Source of the DNA: Candidatus Nanopelagicales bacterium
GTDB taxonomy: Bacteria; Actinomycetota; Actinomycetes; S36-B12
Reading direction: 5' to 3'
DNA: 64,000 bases
Assembly (NCBI GenBank): GCA_018401415.1
Contig: JAGYKV010000018.1
Location: forward strand, 124,001 to 188,000
Position 1 is the first letter of the stretch; each line of letters opens with the position of its first letter. The notes under the pieces were generated by a model, which ran no database searches, had not been told where the DNA came from, and saw only the letters and a program-made list of their open reading frames with translations. The translations under genes and the position numbers were made by a program. This document shows, piece by piece, positions 1-9,518 of the stretch.

Positions 1-606
1 TCGCCGACGAAACAATGTCAGGCTTCGCTCGCACCGGTAAATGGTTCGCATTCCAGAACTGGGCAGCGCAACCTGATCTCATTGTTTTCGCTAAGGGTTC
101 TAACTCCGGCTATGTCCCCGTTGGCGGTGTTGTGATCTCTGGTGACATTGCCGCGACATTCGACGAGAAGGTTTTCCCCGGTGGTTTGACGTACTCGGGT
201 CACCCGTTAGCGGCTGCTTCGATCGTTGCGTCCATTGATGCCATGAAGGAAGAACAGATCGTGGAGAACGCAGCCAGCATCGGCACAAATGTGTTGGAAC
301 CAGGGCTTAATGCACTCATGGAAAAGCACCCGGTGATTGGTGAGGTTCGCGGACTCGGCGTTTTCTGGGCGCTCGATCTGGTCACAAACCGCGAAACTCG
401 CGAGCCGTCTGGCACCCTATGGCGGTACGTCCGCGGCCATGACCGAACTGGTCACGGAATGTAAGAAACGTGGTCTCATGCCGTTCACAAACTTCAACCG
501 GATGCATGTTGTTCCACCTTGTGTGGTGACAGAAAGTGAAGCAAAAGCTGGGCTAGAAATTCTGGATCAAGTGTTCACAATCATTGATGCACATTACGAA
601 AACTAA
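1..606 (+). CDS. Class III aminotransferase, C-terminal part, frameshifted
   Basis: PLP-dependent aminotransferase (fold type I, class III, aspartate/ornithine aminotransferase-like family); the 5' end is outside the window. The segment opens with the DETMSGFARTGKW block and carries the PLP-lysine region FAKGSNSGYVPVGG at about 84-125, then the TYSGHPLAAA block. The reading frame breaks near base 408: up to there it reads NRETREP, and the frame one base further gives LAPYGGTSAAMTELV through to the TAA at 604-606. Removing a single T at about 408 gives one continuous family-like protein, so I treat it as one gene with an insertion-type error. The exact substrate cannot be told. It lies 18 bases before purD on the same strand. 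Confidence 0.8.
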
Positions 607-624
607 TTTCGTAGGGATTGCACG

Positions 625-1897
625 GTGAAGTGCCTAGTCATCGGTTCAGGTGCACGCGAGCATGCCATTACTGCAACGCTTCTGCGGGATCCGAGTGTTG
701 CACAGCATTCACGTAGCGCCGGGCAATGCCGGGATCGCGCAATTGGCACCATGTTTACCCGTAGATGTCACCGATGCTTCTGCCATTGCGGATCTTGCGG
801 CGGAACTTGATGTTGATTTAGTGGTGATTGGTCCAGAAGTACCTTTAATGGCAGGGGCAGCCAATGAATTAGAGGATCGCGGGATTCCATGTTTTGGTCC
901 GCACAAAGAAGCCGCACTTATTGAAGGGAGCAAAGCTTTTTGTAAAGAAGTCATGGCTGAAGCAAATATTCCAACCGCAATGGCGAAAATTTGCGCATCC
1001 ATGGAGCAAGTTGAAGAGGCACTTGATTTTTTTGGTGCGCCATTTGTCGTGAAAGATGATGGATTGGCTGCGGGTAAGGGTGTTGTTGTCACCCATGATC
1101 GATTCGAAGCCCTGGAACATGCGCGTGCTTGTTTCACTTCGGGAAATAAAATCGTGATCGAAGAATTTCTCGATGGACCTGAAGTCTCTCTCTTTGGTAT
1201 TTCCGATGGCACAACAGTGGTGGCCATGCAGCCAGCTCAGGACTTTAAGAGAGTTGGCGATGGCGACACTGGACCCAATACGGGAGGAATGGGTGCGTAC
1301 TCACCTCTGCCGTGGGTTTCGTCTGCCGTTGTTGCGGAAGTAACCGAACAGGTGCTTCAACCCATGGCCACCGCACTGAAAAATCGCGGGACACCTTTTG
1401 TCGGTGTGTTGTATGCGGGGCTAGCCATGACTTCGCGCGGTGTGCGGGTAATTGAATTCAACGCTCGCTTCGGTGACCCCGAGACCCAAGTTGTTCTTGG
1501 ACAATTAGAAACTCCGCTGGGCGAATTTCTCCTCGCAGCAGCAACGGGCCAACTGGCTCACTTCCCGCCACTGAGGTGGCGAAGTGGCTACTCGGTCACC
1601 GTTGTTATTTGCTCTGACGGCTATCCCGCAGAGCCGCGCACGGGCGATCCGATTTCCGGGATTGACTTGGCCGAGGCACTGGGCAATGTCACCGTGTATC
1701 ACGCGGGAACCCAACTCAAGGATTCAACTTTGGTGACCTCCGGTGGTCGAGTGTTGTCCGTGACCGCCCACGCCGACACCCTGATGCAGGCTCGGAATAG
1801 GGCAACGGAGGCTGCACGTTTAATCACGATCTCTGGCTCACATTTCCGCCGGGACATTGCCCAACTCGCAGCAGATGGGCGCATTTCCCTCGACTAG
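625..1897 (+). CDS. purD: Phosphoribosylamine-glycine ligase PurD (frameshifted near its start)
   Basis: Step 2 of purine synthesis: joins phosphoribosylamine and glycine with ATP. It starts with GTG at 625 (MKCLVIGSGAREHAI). The frame breaks at about 706; removing one C gives DPSVAQIHVAPGNAGIAQ, the expected family sequence, and the rest reads on to TAG at 1895-1897. Clear ATP-grasp features follow: VVIGPEVPL, VVKDDGLAAGKGV (about residues 140-155) and the metal-site region VIEFNARFGDPETQ. Overall length (about 423 residues) is normal for PurD. The shift is more likely a base-calling insertion than inactivation, since the downstream 390 residues are fully conserved in character. Confidence 0.9.
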
Positions 1898-1921
1898 ATC
1901 CTGAAGTGGAAGGATAGGGTC

Positions 1922-3361
1922 GTGACCGCACCCCAATCTGATATCCCGAGCAATGTTCTGGCTGCTCGCTACGCATCGGCAGACATGGTGCGAATCTGGA
2001 CACCCCAGAACAAAATCCGGATGGAACGCAGACTTTGGGTGGCGGTCATGCAGGCTCAGAGTGAACTCGGAGTTGACATCCCGTCTGAAGCGATTAACCG
2101 CTACCAGGCGGTGATTGACCAGGTTGATCTTCACTCGATTGACGCCCGTGAACGGGTCACCAAACACGATGTCAAGGCGCGTATTGAGGAATTCAACGCA
2201 CTTGCGGGGCATGAATACGCGCATCTGGGTATGACATCGCGTGATCTGACCGAGAACGTTGAGCAGTTGCAGATCCGATCAAGCCTTGAATTGGTGCGTA
2301 CTAAATCGGTTGCGGCACTGGATCGCTTGAGTGGTCTTGCAGTTGCTTATTCAGAACAAGCCATGGCGGGACGGTCACACAATGTTGCCGCACAAATCAC
2401 CACACTGGGTAAACGCATGGCTACCTTTGCTGAGGAACTGCTGATTGCCTTCGATCGACTTGAATTCGCACTCAATGCTTATCCGCTCCGCGGAATTAAA
2501 GGACCGGTTGGCACCGCACAAGATATGTTGACTTTGCTCAATGGTGACTACCAAGCACTCGACCAGCTCGAGTTGCGTATTGCAACTCACCTTGGTTTCG
2601 ATCACACATTCATCAGTGTCGGCCAAGTGTATCCGCGCTCATTAGATTTCGATGTCACTTCTTTGCTTGTTCAATTGGCTTCGGGACCTTCGAATTTTGC
2701 CACCACCGTTCGGTTGATGGCAGGTCAGGAATTGGCCACAGAAGGTTTCCTTCCCGGTCAGGTGGGGTCTTCAGCCATGCCACACAAAATGAATGCGCGA
2801 TCCTGTGAACGCATTAATGGATTCCATGTGATTCTTCGTGGCTACATGAACATGACGGCTGATTTGGCTGGGCAGCAGTGGAATGAAGGTGATGTGGCCT
2901 GTTCTGTTGTTCGCCGGGTCGCACTGCCTGATTCTTTTTATGCAATTGACGGGCTCTTTGAAACATTCCTCACGGTCCTAGATGCTTTTGGCGCGTTTCC
3001 GGCCATGATTGATCGCGAATTGAACCGATTCTTGCCGTTCCTTGCAACCACCAAAATCCTGATGGCAGCGGTGCAATCCGGTGTTGGCAGAGAAACCGCA
3101 CACGAAGCAATAAAGGAACATGCCGTTGCGACCGCTTTACGCATGAGGGAAACACCAGATGCCGAAAACAATCTACTTCAGCAACTCGCGCGCGATTCGC
3201 GATTGCAATTCGATCTGGAGGAGTTGGAATCGTTATTGGCACACCCCATTGAATTCACCGGTGCAGCTCGTAATCAGGTGAAGCAACTCGCAGAGCGAGT
3301 GGAAGTAATCTCGAACACGTATCCTGAAGCGGCCACCTATTCACCGAGCGGAATCCTGTGA
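1922..3361 (+). CDS. purB: Adenylosuccinate lyase PurB
   Basis: Cleaves SAICAR to AICAR and adenylosuccinate to AMP, releasing fumarate. The 479-residue protein starts with GTG at 1922 and has the fumarase/aspartase superfamily signature SSAMPHKMNAR at about residues 282-292, the flexible catalytic loop, plus the TSRDLTENVEQ block near residue 105 and the helical-bundle pattern of the family. Its last codon region overlaps the GTG start of purC (GTGA), so the two are translationally coupled. No disruption seen. Confidence 0.95.
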   Translation: MTAPQSDIPSNVLAARYASADMVRIWTPQNKIRMERRLWVAVMQAQSELGVDIPSEAINRYQAVIDQVDLHSIDARERVTKHDVKARIEEFNALAGHEYAHLGMTSRDLTENVEQLQIRSSLELVRTKSVAALDRLSGLAVAYSEQAMAGRSHNVAAQITTLGKRMATFAEELLIAFDRLEFALNAYPLRGIKGPVGTAQDMLTLLNGDYQALDQLELRIATHLGFDHTFISVGQVYPRSLDFDVTSLLVQLASGPSNFATTVRLMAGQELATEGFLPGQVGSSAMPHKMNARSCERINGFHVILRGYMNMTADLAGQQWNEGDVACSVVRRVALPDSFYAIDGLFETFLTVLDAFGAFPAMIDRELNRFLPFLATTKILMAAVQSGVGRETAHEAIKEHAVATALRMRETPDAENNLLQQLARDSRLQFDLEELESLLAHPIEFTGAARNQVKQLAERVEVISNTYPEAATYSPSGIL

Positions 3362-4248
3362 TCACAAACAATTACGATTTACCCGATGGTTACGAACATG
3401 TGTTCTCGGGCAAGGTTCGCGATATTTACCGAAATTCTCAGGGGCGTTTCTTGCTCATTACGAGTGATCGGATCTCCGCCTATGACTGGATTCTCCCCAC
3501 CGAGATCCCTGATAAAGGCAGGATCCTCAACGGTATTTCCCAATGGTGGTTTGGACAACTAGAGGGCTTGGTCCACAACCACGCCACAACATCTAAGGTG
3601 CCAAAATCGGTTGAGGGGCGAGCAGTTTTATGCGAACCACTTGAAATGTTCCCGGTGGAGTGTGTTGTCCGTGGGTACCTAGCAGGTTCGGGTTACACCG
3701 ATTACCTTCGGGAGCGCAAAATTTCCGGCCAAGGCTTGCCACCGGGATTAAAAGACGGCGCGCTACTGCCCAAGCCACTGTTCACCCCGGCAACCAAAGC
3801 TGCTGTCGGTGAACACGATGTCAACATCACCTATGACGAACTCATTGTGGAGCTAGGTCAAGAAGAAGCTCAAGAACTTAAACGGTTATCACTTTCTGTT
3901 TACGAATACGCAGCGGAGAAAATGGCACGGAGAGGTTTATTGCTGGCTGACACCAAGTTTGAATTTGGTACTGCTTTGGGTGGAAAGTACAAGGGCCGGG
4001 TCGTGTTGGGCGATGAAGTCCTCACACCCGATTCATCTCGCTACTGGGAGAAAGATCAGTGGAATCCGGGAGGTCCGCAGCCTTCATTTGATAAGCAGTT
4101 CGTTCGAGATTGGCTCACCTCACCAGCATCCGGGTGGAATAAGGATTCTGGTGAAGCACCGCCACCACTTCCACCGGAAATTGTGGAGAAGACGCGTGAG
4201 AAGTATGTACAAGCGTATGAACGCATTACGGGAGACAAGTTCGAATGA
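3358..4248 (+). CDS. purC: SAICAR synthetase PurC
   Basis: Phosphoribosylaminoimidazole-succinocarboxamide synthase, joins CAIR and aspartate with ATP. 296 residues, starting at a GTG that overlaps the purB stop by four bases. Family blocks are clear: SGKVRDIYRN (about 17-26), TSDRISAYDWILPTEIPDKG (33-52), VECVVRGYLAGSGY and LADTKFEFG (about 197-205). The TGA stop overlaps the first of three tandem ATGAGCAC copies that lie just before galE. Confidence 0.95.
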   Translation: MITNNYDLPDGYEHVFSGKVRDIYRNSQGRFLLITSDRISAYDWILPTEIPDKGRILNGISQWWFGQLEGLVHNHATTSKVPKSVEGRAVLCEPLEMFPVECVVRGYLAGSGYTDYLRERKISGQGLPPGLKDGALLPKPLFTPATKAAVGEHDVNITYDELIVELGQEEAQELKRLSLSVYEYAAEKMARRGLLLADTKFEFGTALGGKYKGRVVLGDEVLTPDSSRYWEKDQWNPGGPQPSFDKQFVRDWLTSPASGWNKDSGEAPPPLPPEIVEKTREKYVQAYERITGDKFE

Positions 4249-4284
4249 GCACAGTTTCATGAGCACGGTTTCATGAGCACCTGG
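4245..4284 (+). repeat. 14-base tandem repeat covering the galE start
   Basis: ATGAGCACAGTTTC, ATGAGCACGGTTTC and ATGAGCACCTGG follow directly on one another, giving ATG codons at 4245, 4259 and 4273. The unit is 14 bases, so the three ATGs are in three different frames and only the last is in frame with galE. The first ATG overlaps the purC stop. Confidence 0.85.
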
Positions 4285-5238
4285 TTGGTCACGGGCGGTG
4301 CTGGGTACATCGGCGCGCATGTTGTTCGTGAGTTGATTCAACAGGGTATTACTCCGATTGTTCTGGACAACTTCTCTGCGGGGCTTCGCACTCGCATCCC
4401 CGATAACGTCACCATTATTGAAGCCGACATATCTGACCGGCTGACAGTGGAGAAGGCACTGCGTGATTTTGATGTGACCGGAGTTGTTCACTTGGCGGCA
4501 AAAAAAGCCGCGGGTGATTCAGTGGAAATTCCCCTGTACTACTACACCGAAAATGTCACCGGATTGATCGCATTATTAGAAGCCATGCAAAGTGTTGGGG
4601 TGAAGAACTTGGTGTATTCATCTTCTGCCGCGGTCTATGGAACACCAATAACGAATCCCATTACGGAGTCCGAACCCTTACTGCCCGATTCCCCGTACGG
4701 CCAAACAAAGGTGATCGGCGAATGGCTAGCCAAGGATCTGGCGATCAGTTCCGGCATGAACTGGATTGCTTTGCGTTATTTCAACGTGGCAGGCGCCGCT
4801 AATGACTCACTCGGTGACAACAGCGTGAACAATCTGATCCCCATGGTGTTCCGAGCTCTGGGCAATGGTGAGCGACCCAAAATTTTTGGAGACGATTACC
4901 CCACCCCCGATGGCACCTGTATTCGCGATTACATCCACGTAGAGGATCTGGCGGCCGCTCACGGAGCCGCCGTGCGTCTGTGTGAAGAAGGTAAGGCCAA
5001 TCTGGCGATCAACGTCGGGCGCGGTGAAGGAGTCAGCGTTGCCGAGGTCATGGCAATGGTGGGTGAGGTACTCGGCAAAGACATTAACCCGGAAATTATT
5101 GGGCGTAGGCCTGGTGATCCCCCGGCATCCTTCGCCGACGTCAAGTTGAGCGCTGAGAAATTGCAATGGTCGGCACAACGTGATTTGCGTTCCATGGTCA
5201 GCTCTGCGTGGTCGGCTTGGCGGAAAGCCATTAACTAA
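4273..5238 (+). CDS. galE: UDP-glucose 4-epimerase, extended SDR
   Basis: 321-residue NAD-dependent extended short-chain dehydrogenase that interconverts UDP-glucose and UDP-galactose for cell-wall and exopolysaccharide precursors. It has the N-terminal TGGAGYIG nucleotide-binding loop (residues 7-14), the SSSAAVYG strand, the catalytic Y142-G-Q-T-K146 pair and the C-terminal IGRRPGDPP and YIHVEDLA blocks of GalE. It sits inside the purine block between purC and purS although it has no role in purine synthesis. Start chosen at the last of three tandem ATGs because the other two are out of frame. A related nucleotide-sugar epimerase activity is not excluded. Confidence 0.88.
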   Translation: MSTWLVTGGAGYIGAHVVRELIQQGITPIVLDNFSAGLRTRIPDNVTIIEADISDRLTVEKALRDFDVTGVVHLAAKKAAGDSVEIPLYYYTENVTGLIALLEAMQSVGVKNLVYSSSAAVYGTPITNPITESEPLLPDSPYGQTKVIGEWLAKDLAISSGMNWIALRYFNVAGAANDSLGDNSVNNLIPMVFRALGNGERPKIFGDDYPTPDGTCIRDYIHVEDLAAAHGAAVRLCEEGKANLAINVGRGEGVSVAEVMAMVGEVLGKDINPEIIGRRPGDPPASFADVKLSAEKLQWSAQRDLRSMVSSAWSAWRKAIN

Positions 5239-5298
5239 CCTTCACCGATAGTGTTGGGTTATCTGGGATTGAAATATCCACGAAAATCAGGAGAACAA

Positions 5299-5544
5299 GT
5301 GGCCCGCGTTGTTGTGAACGTCATGTTGAAACCGGAGATTCTCGACCCACAGGGGCGTGCGGTTCAGGGAGCTTTGGGTCGGTTGGGACTTACGGGTGTT
5401 ACCGATGTTCGACAGGGTAAGCAGTTTGTCATTGATCTCGATGGCGAACTTGATGCTCACCGCTCGGCAACACTCGACAAACTTGCAGGCGAACTGCTGA
5501 GCAACCCGGTCATTGAGGATTTCACCCTCACGGTTTCGGATTAG
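5299..5544 (+). CDS. purS: FGAM synthase subunit PurS
   Basis: Small subunit that bridges PurQ and PurL in the three-part formylglycinamidine ribonucleotide synthase. 81 residues. I start it at GTG 5299 ([19 protein letters not shown]) because AGGAG at 5289-5293 lies five bases upstream and because PurS proteins start at this strand; a longer reading from 5251 would add 16 residues without family support. The conserved DPQG and VRQGKQF motifs are present. Two bases separate its stop from the purQ start. Confidence 0.93.
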   Translation: MARVVVNVMLKPEILDPQGRAVQGALGRLGLTGVTDVRQGKQFVIDLDGELDAHRSATLDKLAGELLSNPVIEDFTLTVSD

Positions 5545-5546
5545 TA

Positions 5547-6242
5547 GTGAGCGCTCGCATAGATTCGGTTCGCATTGGTGTGGTGACATTCCCCGGATCC
5601 CTCGACGACCGCGATGCAGCGCGCGCAATCCGAATCGCGGGGGGCGAAGCCGTTGAACTTTGGCACGGCGATAGTGACCTGAAGAATGTCGATGCCGTTG
5701 TCCTTCCTGGCGGATTCTCCTATGGCGACTACCTGCGCTGTGGAGCAATTGCCAAGTTCGCTCCCGTCATGTCACTGATCATTGAAAAGGCGCATCAAGG
5801 TTTACCAGTATTGGGAATTTGCAATGGTTTTCAGATTCTGTGTGAGAGTCACCTGCTTCCAGGCGCTTTGACTCGCAACGACCACCGCCATTTCATTTGT
5901 CGGGATCAAAAACTGCGGATTGAATCAACGGACACTTTCTGGACGAGTGACTTTGAGGTGGGGCAGGAGATTGTTATCCCATTAAAAAATGGTGAGGGCG
6001 GCTATGTTGCCGATGAAAAAACCCTGGACCAACTGTTTGCTGAAGGTCGAGTAATTGCCACCTACCAAGAAGTGAACCCCAATGGCAGTTATCGCGATAT
6101 CGCTGGAATATCAAATGCCCGCGGCAATGTTGTTGGTCTCATGCCGCACCCCGAACATGCTGTCGAGGCACTCACCGGCCCGAGCCTTGATGGAATTCCT
6201 TTTTTCACCAGCGCTGTTCGGGCGTTGGTGGGTGCATCATGA
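5547..6242 (+). CDS. purQ: FGAM synthase glutaminase subunit PurQ
   Basis: Class I glutamine amidotransferase that passes ammonia to PurL. 231 residues from GTG 5547. The catalytic triad is visible: the nucleophile Cys in [10 protein letters not shown] (about residue 94) and the His/Glu pair in [10 protein letters not shown] (about residues 198-200). The [11 protein letters not shown] oxyanion region is also present. It is followed after 15 bases by purL. Confidence 0.95.
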   Translation: MSARIDSVRIGVVTFPGSLDDRDAARAIRIAGGEAVELWHGDSDLKNVDAVVLPGGFSYGDYLRCGAIAKFAPVMSLIIEKAHQGLPVLGICNGFQILCESHLLPGALTRNDHRHFICRDQKLRIESTDTFWTSDFEVGQEIVIPLKNGEGGYVADEKTLDQLFAEGRVIATYQEVNPNGSYRDIAGISNARGNVVGLMPHPEHAVEALTGPSLDGIPFFTSAVRALVGAS

Positions 6243-6257
6243 TCGACTCGGTGTCCC

Positions 6258-8531
6258 ATGCCATCTGCACAACCCGATCTTGAGCAACCCTTTGCGGAGT
6301 TGGGCCTCAAGCCCGACGAATACGAACGCATTAAGGAAATTCTTGGGCGCAGACCCACGAGCAGCGAACTCGCCATGTATTCGGTCATGTGGAGTGAGCA
6401 TTGTTCTTATAAATCGAGCAAGGTCCACCTGCGTCAATTCGGCGAGAAAGCCCCCAAGACTGACGCACTTCTTGTGGGTATTGGTGAAAATGCCGGTGTC
6501 GTTGATATTGGTCAGGGTTGGGCGGTTACTTTCAAAGTAGAAAGTCACAACCACCCTTCCTATGTCGAGCCGTATCAGGGGGCTGCAACCGGCGTGGGTG
6601 GAATTGTGCGCGACATTATTTCCATGGGTGCGCGTCCACTTGCAATCATGGATCCATTGCGATTTGGCGCAGCTAATGCCCCCGACACTCACCGCGTTCT
6701 GCCCGGTGTGATTGCCGGTGTTGGTGGCTATGGCAACTGTTTGGGACTTCCCAATATTGGTGGCGAATTAGTTTTCGATGAAAGTTATGCGGGTAATCCA
6801 CTCGTCAATGCTTTATGTGTCGGTTCCATGCGGCATGAAGATATTCACCTAGCCAGTGCCAAGGGTGTGGGCAATCTCGTTGTTCTCTACGGCGCTCGCA
6901 CCGGTGGCGACGGCATTGGTGGGGTTTCGGTGTTGGCATCGGAGACATTTGATGCTGACGGTCCGGCAAAGCGTCCCAGTGTTCAAGTGGGTGATCCATT
7001 CATGGAAAAGTTGCTCATTGAGGCAACCCTTGAAGTGTTACACGCCGGTTTAGTCGAGGGTATTCAGGATCTTGGTGGTGCGGGTATTTCCTGTGCCACG
7101 AGCGAGCTCGCCTCTAATGGCGAGGGTGGCATGCACGTGTGGCTTGATCGCGTGCCTCTGCGCGATGCTTCCCTGTCTCCTGAGGAAATTCTCATGAGTG
7201 AATCCCAAGAACGCATGTGTGCAATCGTCACACCTGGGCACATTGATGCGTTCATGGAGATCTGCGCAAAATGGGATGTCGAAGCGGTTGTTATAGGCGA
7301 AGTGACCGACACGGGCAAGTTGGTAGTTCAGTGGCACGGTGAAGAGATTGTCAATGTCCCACCGCGTACGGTTGCCCACGAAGGTCCGGTGTACGAACGT
7401 CCGTATCACCGGCCGTCTTGGCAAGACGCCCTTCAGGCCAATGAACCGACAGCTAGTGTGATTCCCCGACCCGAATCCGGTGAACAACTTAAAGAAACCT
7501 TGTTGCAACTTATTGGTTCACCTAATCTGGCTTCCAAGACGTGGGTCACATCGCAATACGACCGCTATGTTCTGGGCAACACGGTTCTTGCACAACCAGA
7601 AGACACCGGCATGATCCGAATTGACGAAGAAACCGGACTAGGTGTCGCTATCGCCACCGACTGCAATGCGCGCTTCACCAAACTTGATCCTTACAACGGC
7701 GCGAAGTTGGCCCTCGCGGAGTCCTATCGAAATGTGAGTGTCAGTGGCGCAATTCCACTTGCCGTTACCAATTGTTTGAACTTCGGTTCCCCTGAAGATC
7801 CTGAAGTGATGTGGCAATTCGCTGAGGCGACTCGGGGGTTGGCCGATGGCTGCCTTGAACTGGGCGTCCCGGTTACCGGAGGCAATGTTTCGTTTTATAA
7901 CCAAACGGGTGAAACGGCGATTCTTCCCACACCTGTGGTGGGTGTCCTTGGCGTGATTGACGACGTTGAACGACGCACCCCCATGGCGTGGAATAAGGAT
8001 TCCGATGGCGAATTGATTTATGTTCTGGGTGACACCTCAGATGAATTCGGTGGAAGTGAGTGGGCACATATTCACGGTCACCTGGGTGGCATGCCTCCGA
8101 AAGTTGATCTGCAGCGGGAAAAGTTACTCAGTGAAATTTTGGTGGCAGCCTCACGCGACGGCATGATCACCGCAGCCCACGATATTTCCGATGGCGGTTT
8201 CGCAATTGCAATTGCCGAGATGGCAATGCGTGCAGGCACGGGTGCTCGCCTGTGGATCCCAGACAATATTGAGCCATTTATTTTCCTTTATGCCGAAAGC
8301 ACCGGTCGAGCGGTTGTGGTGATCCCTCGTAGTGAGGAACTTCGTTTCACCGAGATGTGTGCGGCCCGCGGACTGCCCGCCGAACGGGTGGGGGTTGTTG
8401 ACTCGGGACTGGGTGTTGATTCCGGATTCCCCGGTGAACAGGTGATTGTCATGGGGGACTACTTCACGCTCACGCTTGAGCAATTACGCGAGACCCACGA
8501 AGCCACCCTGCCAGCGATTTTCAACTCCTGA
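6258..8531 (+). CDS. purL: FGAM synthase subunit PurL
   Basis: Synthetase subunit that converts FGAR to FGAM with ATP. 757 residues, the size of the small PurL of Gram-positive-type systems that need PurS and PurQ. Motifs: [10 protein letters not shown] at about residue 45 (catalytic His), [12 protein letters not shown] at about 94-105, the [11 protein letters not shown] loop, and a second half repeating the AIRS-synthase fold ([20 protein letters not shown]). Continuous frame, no damage seen. Confidence 0.96.
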   Translation: MPSAQPDLEQPFAELGLKPDEYERIKEILGRRPTSSELAMYSVMWSEHCSYKSSKVHLRQFGEKAPKTDALLVGIGENAGVVDIGQGWAVTFKVESHNHPSYVEPYQGAATGVGGIVRDIISMGARPLAIMDPLRFGAANAPDTHRVLPGVIAGVGGYGNCLGLPNIGGELVFDESYAGNPLVNALCVGSMRHEDIHLASAKGVGNLVVLYGARTGGDGIGGVSVLASETFDADGPAKRPSVQVGDPFMEKLLIEATLEVLHAGLVEGIQDLGGAGISCATSELASNGEGGMHVWLDRVPLRDASLSPEEILMSESQERMCAIVTPGHIDAFMEICAKWDVEAVVIGEVTDTGKLVVQWHGEEIVNVPPRTVAHEGPVYERPYHRPSWQDALQANEPTASVIPRPESGEQLKETLLQLIGSPNLASKTWVTSQYDRYVLGNTVLAQPEDTGMIRIDEETGLGVAIATDCNARFTKLDPYNGAKLALAESYRNVSVSGAIPLAVTNCLNFGSPEDPEVMWQFAEATRGLADGCLELGVPVTGGNVSFYNQTGETAILPTPVVGVLGVIDDVERRTPMAWNKDSDGELIYVLGDTSDEFGGSEWAHIHGHLGGMPPKVDLQREKLLSEILVAASRDGMITAAHDISDGGFAIAIAEMAMRAGTGARLWIPDNIEPFIFLYAESTGRAVVVIPRSEELRFTEMCAARGLPAERVGVVDSGLGVDSGFPGEQVIVMGDYFTLTLEQLRETHEATLPAIFNS

Positions 8532-8533
8532 TC

Positions 8534-8887
8534 ATGTTGGCACCGCACGACCGTGAATCGTTACTTGCCCTTCTGGCCAGTTATCACGCGGGAGAAAAAC
8601 CAGAGCGGGATCGTGAGCGCACGGCCGTAAAGGCGATCCTTGCTGCACTGTCAGAATTGGCTCCCGGTCGCAGCGTTGAGCTTCGAATTCCACCGCACGC
8701 CGCAATCCAGGTGGTCGCGGGTCACACCCACCGCCGCGGAACGCCCTCCGCCGTGGTGGAAACAGATCCGCGCACCTTGGTGGCTTTGGCCCTGGGGGAG
8801 CTGACCTGGGAGCAGGCGGTTGCCGGCGGGTCACTCATTGCCAGCGGCGAGAGATCAGATCTCTCGGCCTACTTCCCCCTTGCCTAA
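8534..8887 (+). CDS. SCP_3-like bacterial sterol-carrier family protein
   Basis: 117 residues, matching in length, composition and location the actinobacterial SCP-2-like family that commonly lies between purL and purF. Visible features are the helix LLALLASYHAGEKPERDRERTAVK, the strand VELRIPPHAAIQVV, and the C-terminal alpha/beta segment ending GERSDLSAYFPLA. The biochemical role of this family is not established; a lipid or small-ligand binding role is inferred only from the fold name. It follows purL after two bases, so it is cotranscribed with the purine genes. Confidence 0.75.
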   Translation: MLAPHDRESLLALLASYHAGEKPERDRERTAVKAILAALSELAPGRSVELRIPPHAAIQVVAGHTHRRGTPSAVVETDPRTLVALALGELTWEQAVAGGSLIASGERSDLSAYFPLA

Positions 8888-8890
8888 GTG

Positions 8891-8905
8891 GTATCAATTT
8901 GATAC
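8891..8905. promoter_or_regulatory. Palindrome before the RHH-Doc pair, likely operator
   Basis: GTATCAATTTGATAC is a perfect 7+1+7 inverted repeat that ends 9 bases before the ATG of the antitoxin gene. RHH antitoxins usually repress their own promoter by binding such short palindromes, so autorepression is the likely function. Confidence 0.55.
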
Positions 8906-8914
8906 CGTTTCGAT

Positions 8915-9118
8915 ATGGCTATGACACTGCGATTGACCGAAGAAGAGACCGAGGCGCTCCGCCGACAGGCTGAGCGGGAGCACCGATCCATGCATGAAGT
9001 GGCGCGAATGGCCGTCCTTGACCGAATCGGAAGGATGGATCGAGCCGAGCGCATTCGCCAGACCGTTGACTATGTCATGGTGCGCGATGCTGAAGCACTT
9101 CGAATGCTTTCCGAATGA
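8915..9118 (+). CDS. Ribbon-helix-helix antitoxin
   Basis: 67 residues. The N-terminal MAMTLRLTEEETEALRRQAEREHRSMHEVARMAV fits a ribbon-helix-helix DNA-binding domain: a short strand, then two helices. The C-terminal half (residues 40-67) is charged and helical and would be the toxin-binding part. Its stop overlaps the ATG of the Doc-like toxin by four bases, the usual antitoxin-first order. Doc toxins are most often paired with Phd-type antitoxins; here the partner is RHH type. Confidence 0.75.
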   Translation: MAMTLRLTEEETEALRRQAEREHRSMHEVARMAVLDRIGRMDRAERIRQTVDYVMVRDAEALRMLSE

Positions 9119-9489
9119 CCGAGTACCTCACCACGGAAGATTCCCTCGCTATTGCCAACCAGATGGGCTTTCTTGTCCGTGACGCAGGGCTGTTGGCATC
9201 GGCGGTAGCTCGTCCCAGCACCACCGCTTTTGGTGAGGATATTTACGTAACTTTTGATCGAAAGTGCGCTGCTCTGATCGAGGGCATTAATCGTAATCAT
9301 CCGCTGGTGGATGGCAATAAGCGTCTGAGTTGGGTCTGTGCGGTGAACTTCGCAGACTTAAACGGGTGGGATCTCGTGGCGGATCAAATTGAAATTTTCA
9401 GAACCATTTCTGCAGTCGCTGCGGGCGAATTAAGTCTTGATTTGCTCGAACACTGGGTTTCCGAAGTCAAAACAACCGGACGTGCCTAA
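9115..9489 (+). CDS. Doc-type Fic-domain toxin
   Basis: 124 residues. The Fic/Doc core motif HPLVDGNKR is at residues 62-70 (H62, D66, N68, K69, R70), close to the Doc consensus HxFxDxNKR. Doc toxins of this size phosphorylate elongation factor Tu and stop translation; that activity is known for the family and inferred here. The start ATG overlaps the antitoxin stop (ATGA), so translation is coupled. The pair interrupts the purine block, with purF starting 30 bases downstream. Confidence 0.82.
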   Translation: MTEYLTTEDSLAIANQMGFLVRDAGLLASAVARPSTTAFGEDIYVTFDRKCAALIEGINRNHPLVDGNKRLSWVCAVNFADLNGWDLVADQIEIFRTISAVAAGELSLDLLEHWVSEVKTTGRA

Positions 9490-9518
9490 TCTCAATTCAA
9501 CTCGCGTAGGCTGGGGCT

